NCBI GenBank assembly: GCA_027625915.1
Contig: JANTQA010000026.1
Coordinates: forward strand, 4,588,001 to 4,652,000
Length of the DNA: 64,000 nucleotides
Direction: 5' to 3'
DNA from: Anaeramoeba flamelloides
Taxonomy: Eukaryota; Metamonada; Anaeramoebidae
Shown here: in pieces, positions 11,311 to 22,480 of the stretch
Position numbering within the stretch: position 1 is the stretch's first letter
How the letters are laid out: each line of letters opens with the position of its first letter
Translations under genes and position numbers: made by a program
The notes under the pieces: generated by a model
The model's database searches: none
What the model saw: the letters and a program-made list of their open reading frames with translations, nothing else
Told to the model about the DNA's origin: nothing

Positions 11311-14300
11311 AAAATGTTATTTATTGTTTTTTATCACATCTATTATGTGGTAAAATTATCGAAAAAATATCATTTTTGAATTGTTTGTAATTACTTTGCC
11401 AAGCACAAAAATCAAAACTGAAATATTATTTTTCTAGTTTTGGATTAACAATGGTTGGAAACATCCAAAAGTAACTATTTTTTATTTTTTAATTTCAAAG
11501 ATTTAATCAATAGTCATTGATATAAAAAACTGAAAGATTAATTATTTGGGTTTCCTTTTTTTTCAAGACCGTTGTATTTTTAACATTGCTACAAGATTTC
11601 AGAAATAATTTTTCAAAAAAATTTATTCGTTTATTTAAAATTTTTGAAACAATCCAATTTCTTGGCAACTAATCTTAATTGCAAACACTTTAAGAAAGAT
11701 ATTTTTCAACTTAAAAGTCTTAACACCAATGCTTTAATCTTTAAATTTGTCTCAGACTTGAAAATTATTCACCTTTTTACTAAAAAAAGGATCATATTTA
11801 ATTGATGAGATAAAGAAATACTACTACTTTACTAATTGATTTTGTAGAATCATTTGAATTATCGAATATCAGTGTGGTTTTAACTTCCATAAAAACAGAC
11901 TATACTTTGTTCTTAAGCTTACCCATGGTCTGGTTCTAATCCCTTATGCTTAAATTGTTGTATTCTTTTCATTTTTTACGAAGGGAAAGATCGTCACACA
12001 ACCCTATACCAGACACAAAGAAGAGATAAAAAAGTTCCTTTTTGAAAAGTAAAAACAAATAACCAGAAGTAAAGAAGGAAACGATCCAAGGACAGAAATC
12101 TAAAAAAATCAGAATTATTACTTTTATAATAAAGTTCTAAATCGTTTAAACAATTAGGGTTATTAATAAAGGGGTTATGTTAATCAGAAACTAACTACCC
12201 GTTTCATTTCAAGATGTGAGATTTTAAAAATTTTCAAAACAAAAAATTTTCAAAAAATCTTGGAAAAATTGTTTCATTTATTTTATTGATCTTTTCAACG
12301 AAAAAACAATTGTACACAAATTAAAAGTCAGGAGTGAAAAAAAAAAATAAACTCTAGAACTTAGCAACAAAATAATAATCCCAAAAATCAAAAAAAAACA
12401 CAAAATGAACAAAAAGGGAAAAAAATCAATACCAGCTTTATTCCATAAAAAGTTGTTTGTTCAACTTTTAAATCTACACACCTTTCATCAACTTTGAAAA
12501 AACAAAAAAAAAAAAAAAAGAGATTCTTTTGTGATACTGATCAAAATAAAATGAAAAAATTTTGAAGAGGATCTAATTGGTTCTAAGGTAATAATTTTTC
12601 TTTTTAAACTTCTAACTGATCATGTGGCAAAATGATCTGTTGATCATATATTTTATTCTTCTTTTGAAAAAAAAAATTTCTTAAAAAAGAAACAATCTTC
12701 TTTATTCTAGGTAAGGATGGAATTTTTTTCATTCTCTGAAAAAACCATAATGATCACACTTTCTCTCAACCGATATTTCTTTCGAAAACACATCATTTCT
12801 TTTGAAGAAACAAAATTCGATCACCAACAAAGAAAGGATAAAAAAAAACGATCTAATTTTTCACCTTATCAATTAACAGTACTTTGATGAAGTTTTCAAA
12901 ACCAACAATTGCTAATTTCAAATCTTGTAATTGACTAAGGTTTTTTCTGCGATTGCTAATTACTTTTATATTCAAATTGAAGTGCCTACAATTTTACTCT
13001 CAAAGCCCAATAAAGAATCTTTAATTAAATCTCTTCAAAAAAAATTCATTTCTAATTATTTTGTAAAGATCTTTTGGACTTTTTTCAACCAATAATTTGT
13101 AAAATATTTAGGAACTTGAAGGACAAATTTCGAATTTAATTTGGTTGGGATCTTAGTTTTCTTCAACGGGTTTGTGGAAAAAATTCTTAGCAACTTGCAA
13201 GAAAAATTTTCGTTCATTACTGTTAATTGTAAATTAAAAAGATCAAAATTTTCCTTCAGCTTTCCAAAAAATTACGTAGCAAGAATTATAACAAATCACC
13301 AAAGAACTAAATTCTATCAAGGGGAATTCTTAATTTAAGGCTTGTTTTAAGAGAATTAAATATGTGAAATGGAACTTGCTTTAAAAAAATCTTTTTTTGG
13401 AAAGTTGAAAATTTTGTTCCATTTATTTTGTAACAAACAGTAATTGGAAAAGGAAAGTCTTAAAAAAATTGGTTTATTCAAAGAAACAAGCAGAAAAAAA
13501 GAAGCCAAATATTTTGGGATTAATAACCAAAAAAAAGTATTACTTTCTGAAAAAAACTGTTGGTAATTCACAATTTGAAGTCTGACAATACGATGTCATT
13601 TCAGTTTTTTCGATTCATTCAAGATTTTTGAGACAGTTTAATTTTACCCCTAAAAATTTTTCCAGAAATCGCAAACAAGCTTTTGATCTTCTGAAAAGTA
13701 AAAACTCAAATCAACCTTTTGAAATAGTATCCAAAAATAGTGTGTTTCTGTTCATATGCCAAAAACTTCTCTTGTGTTTTCGATTTTTTAGACATTAACC
13801 CAAAACGTTTTAATAAATGTTGAAATTTCACAAAATTAACAACAAAACGTTAGACACTCAAAAAACCATCTACTTGAGAGTGAATAATAGAACAACAAAG
13901 TTTCCTTTTTTAGTATTTTTGAATCAAAAAAAAAGCAAATAAAATAAATTACTAAAAGTGAAAAGGTTAAAAAACATTATTCTTGGAAAAACAAAAAACT
14001 TTTGAACACTTCAATTACAAATAAGAAGACAAGTGTTATATTTTTTGACTTGAACACAAACCAAGAGGTTTCCAAAAAGGGAACAATTTTTAAAATTTAC
14101 GTCGAAATTAGGTTTGTGTTTTGATAAAAATATTTCCAAAAAAAGTATTGAGAAATAAAAAGTGTCTGACAAAAAACAGTTAGAATCAAATTTTATCTGA
14201 AATTTGTTACTGTACTATTTCGACTGTGTTTCTTCTGTTTGATCGACTTGTGTTTTTTATTTCGGCCTTCTTATGTAAAAAAAAAAAAAAATTATTCCAC

Positions 14301-14899
14301 CTTTGTTCTTTTTGGTAATTTGCTTTTTAGATTTTTTTACTTTGTGTTAAAAAGAAGAAATATTCTTGATTAAATTGTTAGTTCGAAGAATTCAGTTGCC
14401 AACCACGAGTAGTTTGGAAATCTATTCAATATTGATGATAATATCTCAAAACAAAACTTTTCTTACTGGTTGAGAAATTTCGCTTCAAAACTACCCCAAA
14501 CAAGATTTTCAAGAAGATTACAAAAGAATAAAAATTTTTCCAAAAATGCAACAATCGTCAACTCGGTAGAGGAAAAAAAATGGAATTTACAAACAACACA
14601 CACAGTTCTAAAACCAACATTATTGTAATTTACCCAATTATGTCATCTTTAATAAAATATTTTCTAAAAACTTTTTTCACTCAAAAAGTCCCTCAAAAGA
14701 AGAGTTTGCTTTTTCAGAGAACAATATATTCTTATTCCTTCTATTATGTAATTTTTTTTTCCTGAAGGGTTTGGAATCGATCTACTAAAAAAACCATTTT
14801 TTTTTTCTTCTTGCTTTATTATTTCGAAATTTTTTATTCTTGTCTTTTTTTTTTTTTTTTTTTCAAAACAAAGATCAATAAAAACACGACTGAATTAAG

Positions 14900-17182
14900 A
14901 TGGGTTTTGTCCATGAAAAAGTCGATACTATTTGGTTTCCATTAGTTGGTGTAGGATTTGGATTTTTGATGATCATCTATTTGGTCTGGAAGGTCTTAAA
15001 AGCACCAAAGGGGGATGAGGAAGTTGAAAGAATTGGAAGGCTCATTCGACAGGGAGCAACAGCCTTTATGTGGACTGAAACAAAGATCTTGTTGATTGTT
15101 GTGGCGGTCTTGGCTGTGATCATTGGTGTTGTCACGTGGCCACATGAAAAATCAGGCGAATTAGTCTCCTACTTGTTAGGTGTGATCTGTTCATCCACAA
15201 GTGGCTTTGTTGGAATGTACATTGGTACGAGAGCAAACACAAGAACATGCGAGGCTGCCAAGGTTGGCTTGTTACCGGCACTCAGAATTGCCTTAAACTC
15301 TGGTGCTGTCATGTCCTTTATGGTTGTGACCTTATCCCTCTTGGGGTTAGTTGTTTGCTGGATGGCCTACAATCACATTGCCCTATCTGCCTTTGGATTT
15401 GGTGCATCCACCATTGCACTCTTTTATAGGGTCGCCGGTGGTATTTTCACAAAGTCGTCTGACGTTGGTGCCGATTTGGTCGGGAAAAACGAAGAAGGGT
15501 TACCCGAAGACGATCCAAGAAACGCCGCCTCAATTGCCGACAACGTCGGTGATCAAGTTGGTGACATTGCAGGATTGGGATCTGATTTGTTCGAATCCTT
15601 TGTTGGATCCATGGTTGCAGGATGCGCATTAGGATTAAGCGACTTTAACGACGACATCGACAACCCACACGATTACAGGGGCGTTGCTTACACATTCTAC
15701 ATTGGGTTTGCAGGTATCATTGCCTCTATTATTGGATGCTTTTCTGTAAGAGTTTCCAAAAATGCTGAAGCCTCACAAGCAGTTTTATTAAAGGCCTTAC
15801 GAATCGGTACAGCTGTTACATCCATTTTAATTACAATCTTAGCCTTGATTGGTGGCTATGTCATTTTTGATGACGATCCAACAGAAGCTTGGAAATTATT
15901 CGGCTGTGTCACAATTGGATTATTTGTTGGTGTCTTGATTGGGCTCTGGACAGAATATTACACAAGTTACGAATATAAGCCAACTTTGGAACTTGCCAAA
16001 TCCGGAACATATGGTGATGCACTTGTTGTTATCAATGGTACTTCCCTAGGTTTGATGTCCACATTGTTCCCAATCATTGGAATCACCGTTGCCATCTTAT
16101 CCACATACACACTCCATGGTGTCTTTGGTACAGCCATTGCCGCCATCGGTATGCTCTCCACTTTAGGTTTCACCTTAGCCACCGACGCCTATGGACCAAT
16201 CTCCGATAATGCCGGTGGTATCGCTGAAATGTCACAACAACCACCCAAGGTCAGAGAATTAACCGAAGAATTAGACGCCTTGGGTAACACCAACGCTGCT
16301 CTTGGAAAGGCATTCTCCGTTGCCTCCGCTACAATTACCGCACTTTCCTTAATCGAAGCATACAAACAACACGCCCATGTTGAACAAATTAATGTTGTCA
16401 ATGCCTCCACACTCGCTGGATTGTTAATTGGTGGCTTATTACCATGTATCTTTGCATCCCTTACAATGAGTGCAGTCTTTAAGGGCGCCGCTGAAGTTAT
16501 CAACGAAGTTAGAAGACAATTTAAATACATTCCAGGATTACTCGAGGGTACTGCCGAATGTGACCCACAAACCTGTGTCCATCAATGTACAATCACCTCA
16601 TTAAAGGAAATGATCGTACCAGGTATCCTCATGATCTTTTCTCCAATCACAGTTGGCTATTTACTCGGTAGCGAAGCATTGGGTGGTCTCTTAATGGGTA
16701 CAACCTTGGTTGCCTCATTACTTGGTATCTACATGAATAACGCAGGCGGTGCCTGGGATAACGCTAAAAAGGCATGCGAAACTGGTGTGCTTGGCGAAGA
16801 TATCGGCAAAGGATCCGACGAACATAAGGCACTCGTAACAGGTGATACAGTAGGTGACCCATTCAAAGATGTCTCAGGTCCAAGTCTCAATGTATTATCA
16901 AAGTTGATGGCTCATCTCTCTTTAATGTTTGGTGCACAATTCCAATACGGTTGGGCCAGATGGAGAATTGGTCTCATCTTGGCTGTTCTCTTCTTTGTGA
17001 TCATCGTAGTTTACTATATTATATTAAGCAAAACAAGAAAGGAGATTGTTATTGTCAATAAGAAAAAGAAAAAGATCGATTCAGACGAGGACGAAGACCA
17101 ACAATTAGAACCTTTAAACAAAGATGATTTGGAAAGTGATGAAGAGGAAAAATCCAGATCAGATAACACATCTGACAATTAA
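14900..17182 (+). CDS. membrane H+-translocating pyrophosphatase, K+-dependent type
   Basis: Intronless, 760 residues. It couples PPi hydrolysis to H+ pumping into an acidic compartment such as a vacuole or acidocalcisome-like organelle. About 16 membrane segments. Catalytic signatures are GGIFTKSSDVGADLVGK (181-197), DDPRN (204-208), DNVGDQVGD (214-222), DAYGPISDNAGG (429-440), NAGGAWDNAKK (614-624) and GDTVGDPFKD (648-657). Ala466 and Gly469 in GNTNAALGK occupy the positions that are Ala/Gly in K+-dependent enzymes (Lys/Thr in K+-independent ones), so the K+-dependent class is inferred; H+ versus Na+ transport is not proven. Gln219 stands where almost all family members have Asn. After the last membrane segment there is a ~50-residue Lys-then-acidic tail not usual in plant enzymes. 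The start ATG opens on a short MGFVHEK segment before the first helix. T-rich DNA follows the TAA stop. Confidence 0.95.
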   Translation: MGFVHEKVDTIWFPLVGVGFGFLMIIYLVWKVLKAPKGDEEVERIGRLIRQGATAFMWTETKILLIVVAVLAVIIGVVTWPHEKSGELVSYLLGVICSSTSGFVGMYIGTRANTRTCEAAKVGLLPALRIALNSGAVMSFMVVTLSLLGLVVCWMAYNHIALSAFGFGASTIALFYRVAGGIFTKSSDVGADLVGKNEEGLPEDDPRNAASIADNVGDQVGDIAGLGSDLFESFVGSMVAGCALGLSDFNDDIDNPHDYRGVAYTFYIGFAGIIASIIGCFSVRVSKNAEASQAVLLKALRIGTAVTSILITILALIGGYVIFDDDPTEAWKLFGCVTIGLFVGVLIGLWTEYYTSYEYKPTLELAKSGTYGDALVVINGTSLGLMSTLFPIIGITVAILSTYTLHGVFGTAIAAIGMLSTLGFTLATDAYGPISDNAGGIAEMSQQPPKVRELTEELDALGNTNAALGKAFSVASATITALSLIEAYKQHAHVEQINVVNASTLAGLLIGGLLPCIFASLTMSAVFKGAAEVINEVRRQFKYIPGLLEGTAECDPQTCVHQCTITSLKEMIVPGILMIFSPITVGYLLGSEALGGLLMGTTLVASLLGIYMNNAGGAWDNAKKACETGVLGEDIGKGSDEHKALVTGDTVGDPFKDVSGPSLNVLSKLMAHLSLMFGAQFQYGWARWRIGLILAVLFFVIIVVYYIILSKTRKEIVIVNKKKKKIDSDEDEDQQLEPLNKDDLESDEEEKSRSDNTSDN

Positions 17183-17213
17183 TTTTTTTAATATTATTAT
17201 ATTTTCTTTTGAC

Positions 17214-17244
<31 letters not shown>

Positions 17245-17634
17245 TACACATTAAAAAATATTTTTTTTAGATTTTTTAATATTATTTTTTACTACATTTG
17301 TATTAAAAATATTTAAAACTGATAAAAAAAAAAGAAGAAGAAGATGGTTGAATGATATTTTAATTAAGATTTAAAGATCTTTTACTTCAATAAAATTATT
17401 AGTTAAAATTTTTTTACATTATTTCTTTTACTTTTTTATTCGAGTTTCTTCGATTCTATTTTGGAATATTAAATTGTTTTTTTATTTTAATTATTTGAGG
17501 AATAGTGTAAAATCACAAAATAATATACAAGCCAAGATATTATTCATTATTTTTTATAGATCAAAAAATTCTTGTGAATTTTAAAACTGCCTTTACAAAT
17601 TTTTAATGTAAATTCTTTCTTAAAATAATAATTA

Positions 17635-18154
17635 CAGCCGTTCCAACCCTACCGTGAAATCTATGATAAACAGAAAATTCGTTTTCTATGTCACACTTTC
17701 ATTTCTATGACAAGATTTTATGGTCGTGTGATAGCCTATTACAAACTGTGAAATTTTATAAGAGAGCAAAAATTTCTCATAGAGAAAAAATTTAAATAAG
17801 AATTTTTTACTTCAAACCTTCTGTATGATCAACAATTTACAAAAAAATTTTTCAATTTTTTTTCAGGATCTTCAATTTCTAAACACCTAAAAATCAAAAG
17901 GAAGGACCATTTTAAAGAAATTACTCAATTGGGTCTCCATTCTTGGGAATCTTTGTTTTGGATTTTTGAATTTGTTGAATAAACAACAAGATTTTTTTCT
18001 TAGTTTGAATCACATAAGAATTTTTTAAAAAAAACTATGTCAAACCATAAAATCTGTAATAGCGTATAACAGAAGATTTTTTTTTTGTGTTTAACAGAGA
18101 CAAAAAAATCAATTTCTATGTCTGTCAAATTTCACGGTAGGGTTGGAACGGATG
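17635..18154. mobile_element. 520-bp TA-flanked inverted-repeat element (CAGCC...TACCGTG family)
   Basis: Left end CAGCCGTTCCAACCCTACCG, then TGAAAT. Right end, read inverted, CATCCGTTCCAACCCTACCG, then TGAAAT. TA on both sides. The terminal match is ~26 bp with one mismatch, and weaker complementarity continues inward. No coding frame. A related element with TACCGTGG inside its terminus lies at 56734-57292. Confidence 0.75.
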
Positions 18155-18829
18155 TAATAATTCGGTGATTATATTTGAAGAGAATTGAAGTCTCTTTTTT
18201 TCCATTCACAAAAGATATTTTGAATCGATTATTGAAGGACATTTTTATATAGAAATTAAATCATCTAAATTGATCGCAAAAGTTATTATCTGATTTTGAT
18301 AAAAGTTTTTATGAGGTTTTTTATTCAAGTAACAATAGAAAATGTTATACTTCAATATGTTTTTTTCAGATGACAATGTTTTTTTTTTTCCTTTCATACT
18401 TTTTTTAAAACAACTTTATAATTATAGAATAATTTTTTTTTTTTTTTCAACTTTTAAGGAGTTTGATGTTTTTTTTTTTTAAATAAATTTTTATTCTAAT
18501 AAAATTCAAATTGTTTTTAAAAAAAAATCAAATTAATTAACTGTATGATACAATACAATTTATTTTGTATTTTTTGTTTAATTTTAAAGAGAAATTTTGA
18601 AATTAAAATCTATTTTTTTTTTTAGATTAAAAAGAATCTCAGTTTTAAAAATACAGTTTTTAGATATATACTGGAAATTACCAATTGCTAAATTGTCTTA
18701 AAAATGTAAAAAATAATTAAGATTTTCAAATTTATTTTGATTTTTTTCAAGTTTAAATTTTATAAATAAAAACAGTTGGAAAAAGATAAAAATTATATGA
18801 GAAACTTGTATATTTTTTTTTAAGATAAT

Positions 18830-20660
18830 GTAGTCATATTAGAAGTATAGAACGAATTTGTGAAAAAAGTAGTCAAAAACATAATATCCAAATGATTCAT
18901 TATATCAAAAGAATCAAAATTTATAAAAATTCCTCCAATAGAATCTACTTTAGGGAAATTTCTGATAAAGATAATTTTAAAGAAATTATTAAATTCGAAA
19001 CAAATATATATTAGTCAAAGAATTTGATAAAATATTTTATTATAAATTTAGAAAAAAACCACACATAGCAATATTTATAAAATTAGAATTCTTTTTTTCA
19101 AAAAAGGTAAAAATTTTTTTCTTAAATTTAATAACAAATGAAACTCAAAAAAGTATAAATTTTATCAAAAAAAAAGAAATTTAGAATTTATTCATAAGTA
19201 GAGTCATGAATGTAACCATTTAATTATTGATCAATCTAATTAAATCAAACCCTTCTAGGATTTTTTACAAAATTATATACTTTGGACTTCCACATTCTTG
19301 TGATTTTATCTTTATAAAAACATTTTGTATTTAAAAAATACCATTTAACATCAATTACTGTGGGAAATTTTTTAAGAAAATTCATTAAAAATAAAAATTA
19401 AAAATACAAATACCGAATATTTTAAATTTTGAAGTTGTTATAGATATACAATTTTTTTTTGATTCAACACAGCACTCATTAATATATCAATCTATTAAAT
19501 AATTAGTAAAAAATGTAACAAACAAAAATTGGTACCTAAGATATTATAAAAAAGAATGAATTGGAGTTTATCAAGAGGATCCCTAATCGTCAAATCTCTT
19601 CAAATTTATATCTCATTTTCTACTCGAAAAATTTTAAACTTTAACTATTAGTTTTCAAATTTATACAGATGATCTTATTTACATAACCAAGTTATCTTTA
19701 ACCACTCTAAAAATTACTTTAGAAAGAATTTTTGGAATAATAAAAATTTTTTGAGATCAATCCACACAATAAAAAATCCAAATATAAAAAGTAATTAAAA
19801 GCTATTTTTTAACATGGAATTTTGTTCAAAAAATACACAATTCTTGAATATAATTTGAAAAAAAGCAGTAAAAACGTTGAAAAAACTTAACTGGTTACTA
19901 CAAAAAAATCCATCAAATGATACAAAATAACTTCTTTCAAAGATCTGATATTAAGCCAACTTCGATATAGTCCCAAAAAAAAATTTGACTTGATATAAAG
20001 TTATTTTGAAATAATTAATAGGTTTATCAATATAAAAGTTTCAAATTTATAATAAATTAATATTCATTCACCACAATTTATTAAAAAAACTCAAGAAATC
20101 ATTGATCTTGGTAGATAAAAAAATATACGGAAGAAAATATAAATTGATTGAAAAATTAGATTTATTAAATTTTAAAAAAAATAATAACAGTCCTGAAATC
20201 ATGAAACACTTGAAAATGAAATTATTAATTGGTATACCGAAGGAACCAAATGATTAAATTTCAAATTAAATGTAATTCGATTTACCAAATTGAAAAATTC
20301 ACCTAGTTGGGAAGTTCAAAAATATCTAAAAATTATAAAACACCAATTTTCCAATTCCAAACAGTCGTGTAACCGAGTATCATATTTTTCGTGTGGGTTT
20401 CTATTTAATTCGGAAAATCATTTGGTTATCCAAATAAATGAAAATATCTAAGAAGAGGCATTTCTAGAATTCAAAAAAAGAGAGTAAATTAGAAATATTG
20501 AATTTAACTCTTTTAAAATTTGGAAAAGCTACCAATGCTGAGCGTATAAAAAAATTGAAAATCTGGATATCTGTATTATATAAAAAATAATAAAAAAATT
20601 CAATATATCTCTGATATTATTAATAAATAGAATTCATCGTTTTTTATATTATATAACAAG
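18830..20660 (+). mobile_element. fossil of a reverse-transcriptase element (LTR/DIRS kin), badly decayed
   Basis: The plus strand reads in patches like a retroelement polymerase. A stretch near 19270-19300 resembles the TK-D-AY entry block of reverse transcriptase. Near 19660 a short frame gives YTDDLIYITK, the form of the Y-x-D-D active site, followed by a helix-like run as in these enzymes. The element is clearly broken, with well over ten interruptions, and no terminal repeats were recognised. LTR (gypsy-like) versus DIRS kinship cannot be decided. It looks old. Confidence 0.35.
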
Positions 20661-20734
20661 CGATCATAAAATTTGTGACCCTCTACAATTTTTTAAAAAC
20701 AAGTTTAGAAATTAGGAAACAATTTCGGTAGAAT

Positions 20735-21180
20735 ACCGTAGAGTTGCTAGGTTTTCTTGAGGTTTTCTGTTTATTTTGTTAAGTGTTCTGGGATTTTTTG
20801 AGGTTTTCTATTTTATTTGTGAAGTTTTCTAGGTTTTTTTACTTTAGAAATAAACCAAAAATTTATTAAAATTTTCTGTTTATTTCTAAAGTAAAAAAAA
20901 CCTAACGAAAATCTATTGATTTTCCAAATAAAATAGAAAACTCAAAAAAACCTAACGAAAAATGATTGATTTTACAAATAAACAGAAAACTCAAGAAAAC
21001 CTAACTGCATTTTTCCAAAATTCAAACTAAAAAGTAAAATAAAAGATTTTTCTCACCTCTTTTAAATTCTGGAAATACAAACGGCATTTTTTTTTTAATT
21101 TTTGAAATAATTGAGAGAAATCATAGATTTTCGGTTTCTTTCTCAAATTAAAAAAAATCTTATGGCGCAAAGGAGAAAAG
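20735..21180 (-). repeat. dispersed inverted-repeat element R1, copy c
   Basis: Begins near ACCGTAGAGTTGCTAGG, the inverted form of the CTCTACGG motif that ends other copies. Holds the AGGTTTTTTTACTTTAG / CTAAAGTAAAAAAAACCT hairpin around 20830-20905, two GAAAATCTATTGATTTTCC-type blocks, and a second hairpin around 21085-21165. Confidence 0.6.
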
Positions 21181-22480
21181 TAATTTTCTCTCTTCAAAAA
21201 TAAATAAATAATTCTAGTTGAAATTTTAATTTTAATACTTGATAGTTCGTTAACCTTTATAATAAAAAATTAATTTTTTTAATTCAACGATGCTGTTTTA
21301 AATTTTTTGGATTTTTTCTATTTAAAATTTGGAAATTAAAAATTCATTTACTTAAAGAGATAATTTTAAATTTAATTTTTTTTTTTTCACCCTATTTTTT
21401 TAAATATCCAATATATTTATTTATACACTTATCTAAAATTTTATTACTCGATATAAAAAAATTGTTATTTTCTTTGTTAGAACAAACAACTATTTTTGGT
21501 AAAAAAACCTATTTGATGTAGAAAAAAAAACACAATATTTTACCAAATTAAGATTCTTACTTGATAATCAATTTAATTTCAAACCAAAAAATTTCGTTTA
21601 CCATAATTACAAAGTTTATGATTTTGAATATAAAGATATAACTAATTTAGAACCAGAGAAACATACCAAAATTGATAGAAACAAATTAAAGCACACCAAT
21701 AAAAAACATTAAAACAAAAATAAACAAAAAAGAAACTTCATTTATGTGAAAGATTGTTTTATTTTTATAAATTCATTACTAATCAAGAAATCAAAGAAAA
21801 AAATTTTAATAAATGCTCATTAAAACAATTTAAATCTTTTTTTAAAACCCAAAAAAACAAGATAATCACAAAAAAAGGTATAAAATAAAACCGAGGCAAG
21901 TTTTGATTTCAAAAACAGTCAATATCTATTAAAAAATAAATTTAAGGAATTTTTATAAACAAAAAAAAAATGAAAAGATTGTTCAATAGAAAAAGTATTC
22001 TTTATTCATTGCCTTTTTTTATCATACTATTAAGTTTCTTCAGATTTTTTTTTCAAGGACAAAAGTAGGATTTTTATTTTCATTATAAATTTTATCAATT
22101 CTTCAACCAATTATAAAGAAACGAACTTTTGAAAACTTTAAATAGAAACAAAAAAAAATATATCTCAAAATCAATTAAATTAAAATTTAAATGGATTTCA
22201 AAAACTTTTAAAATATTATAATAAAGTTTGCAATTATCCAAAATGAAACATAACTAGAAAAAAAAAAAAAAAAAGATTAATAATTAGATTTATATCATAT
22301 AATTTATTTATTTTATATTAGGTATATTTATTTGTCAAGTTTGTATATAAAGCTAAATTATTTTTTAAAAAATAAGAATGTGAAAGAAAAAAACTAAAGG
22401 AAAAGGGTATTAATATTATCTAGGAAAGTATCTTATTTTAAAATAAATCTTCATGATTTTTTCAAGAAATTCAATTATGA

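Larger units (their letters stand above)
7331..14899. other. 7.6-kb gene-free spacer between DEX1-like and H+-PPase genes
   Basis: The two genes diverge from this spacer, so both 5' regions lie in it. It contains R1 repeats (8115-8545 and 11068-11310), a palindromic MITE (9292-9487), single arms of the CTGTTTT family (left arm from 7783, right arm ending near 8803), a 27-bp A run near 9720 and a (TA)n tract. The segment of about 11.9-14.9 kb is less T-run-rich and has short open frames up to ~70 codons. These show no recognisable motif, and I did not call them. Confidence 0.6.
17183..22480. other. 5.3-kb spacer between convergent genes; repeats and a retroelement fossil
   Basis: The H+-PPase gene and the RLPH2-like gene converge here, so only 3' ends are expected. 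It begins with T runs up to 24 long. It holds the CAGCC-type element (17635-18154), a decayed reverse-transcriptase-like stretch (about 18830-20660) and R1 copy c (20735-21180). The last 1.3 kb (21181-22480) is AT-rich, with nothing I can recognise. Confidence 0.55.

Noticed and set aside
11926-11971. Possible short first exon on the minus strand (MKRIQQFKHKGLEPDHG before GTAAGC)
   Set aside because: No downstream exon found in the next several kilobases; too short to stand alone.
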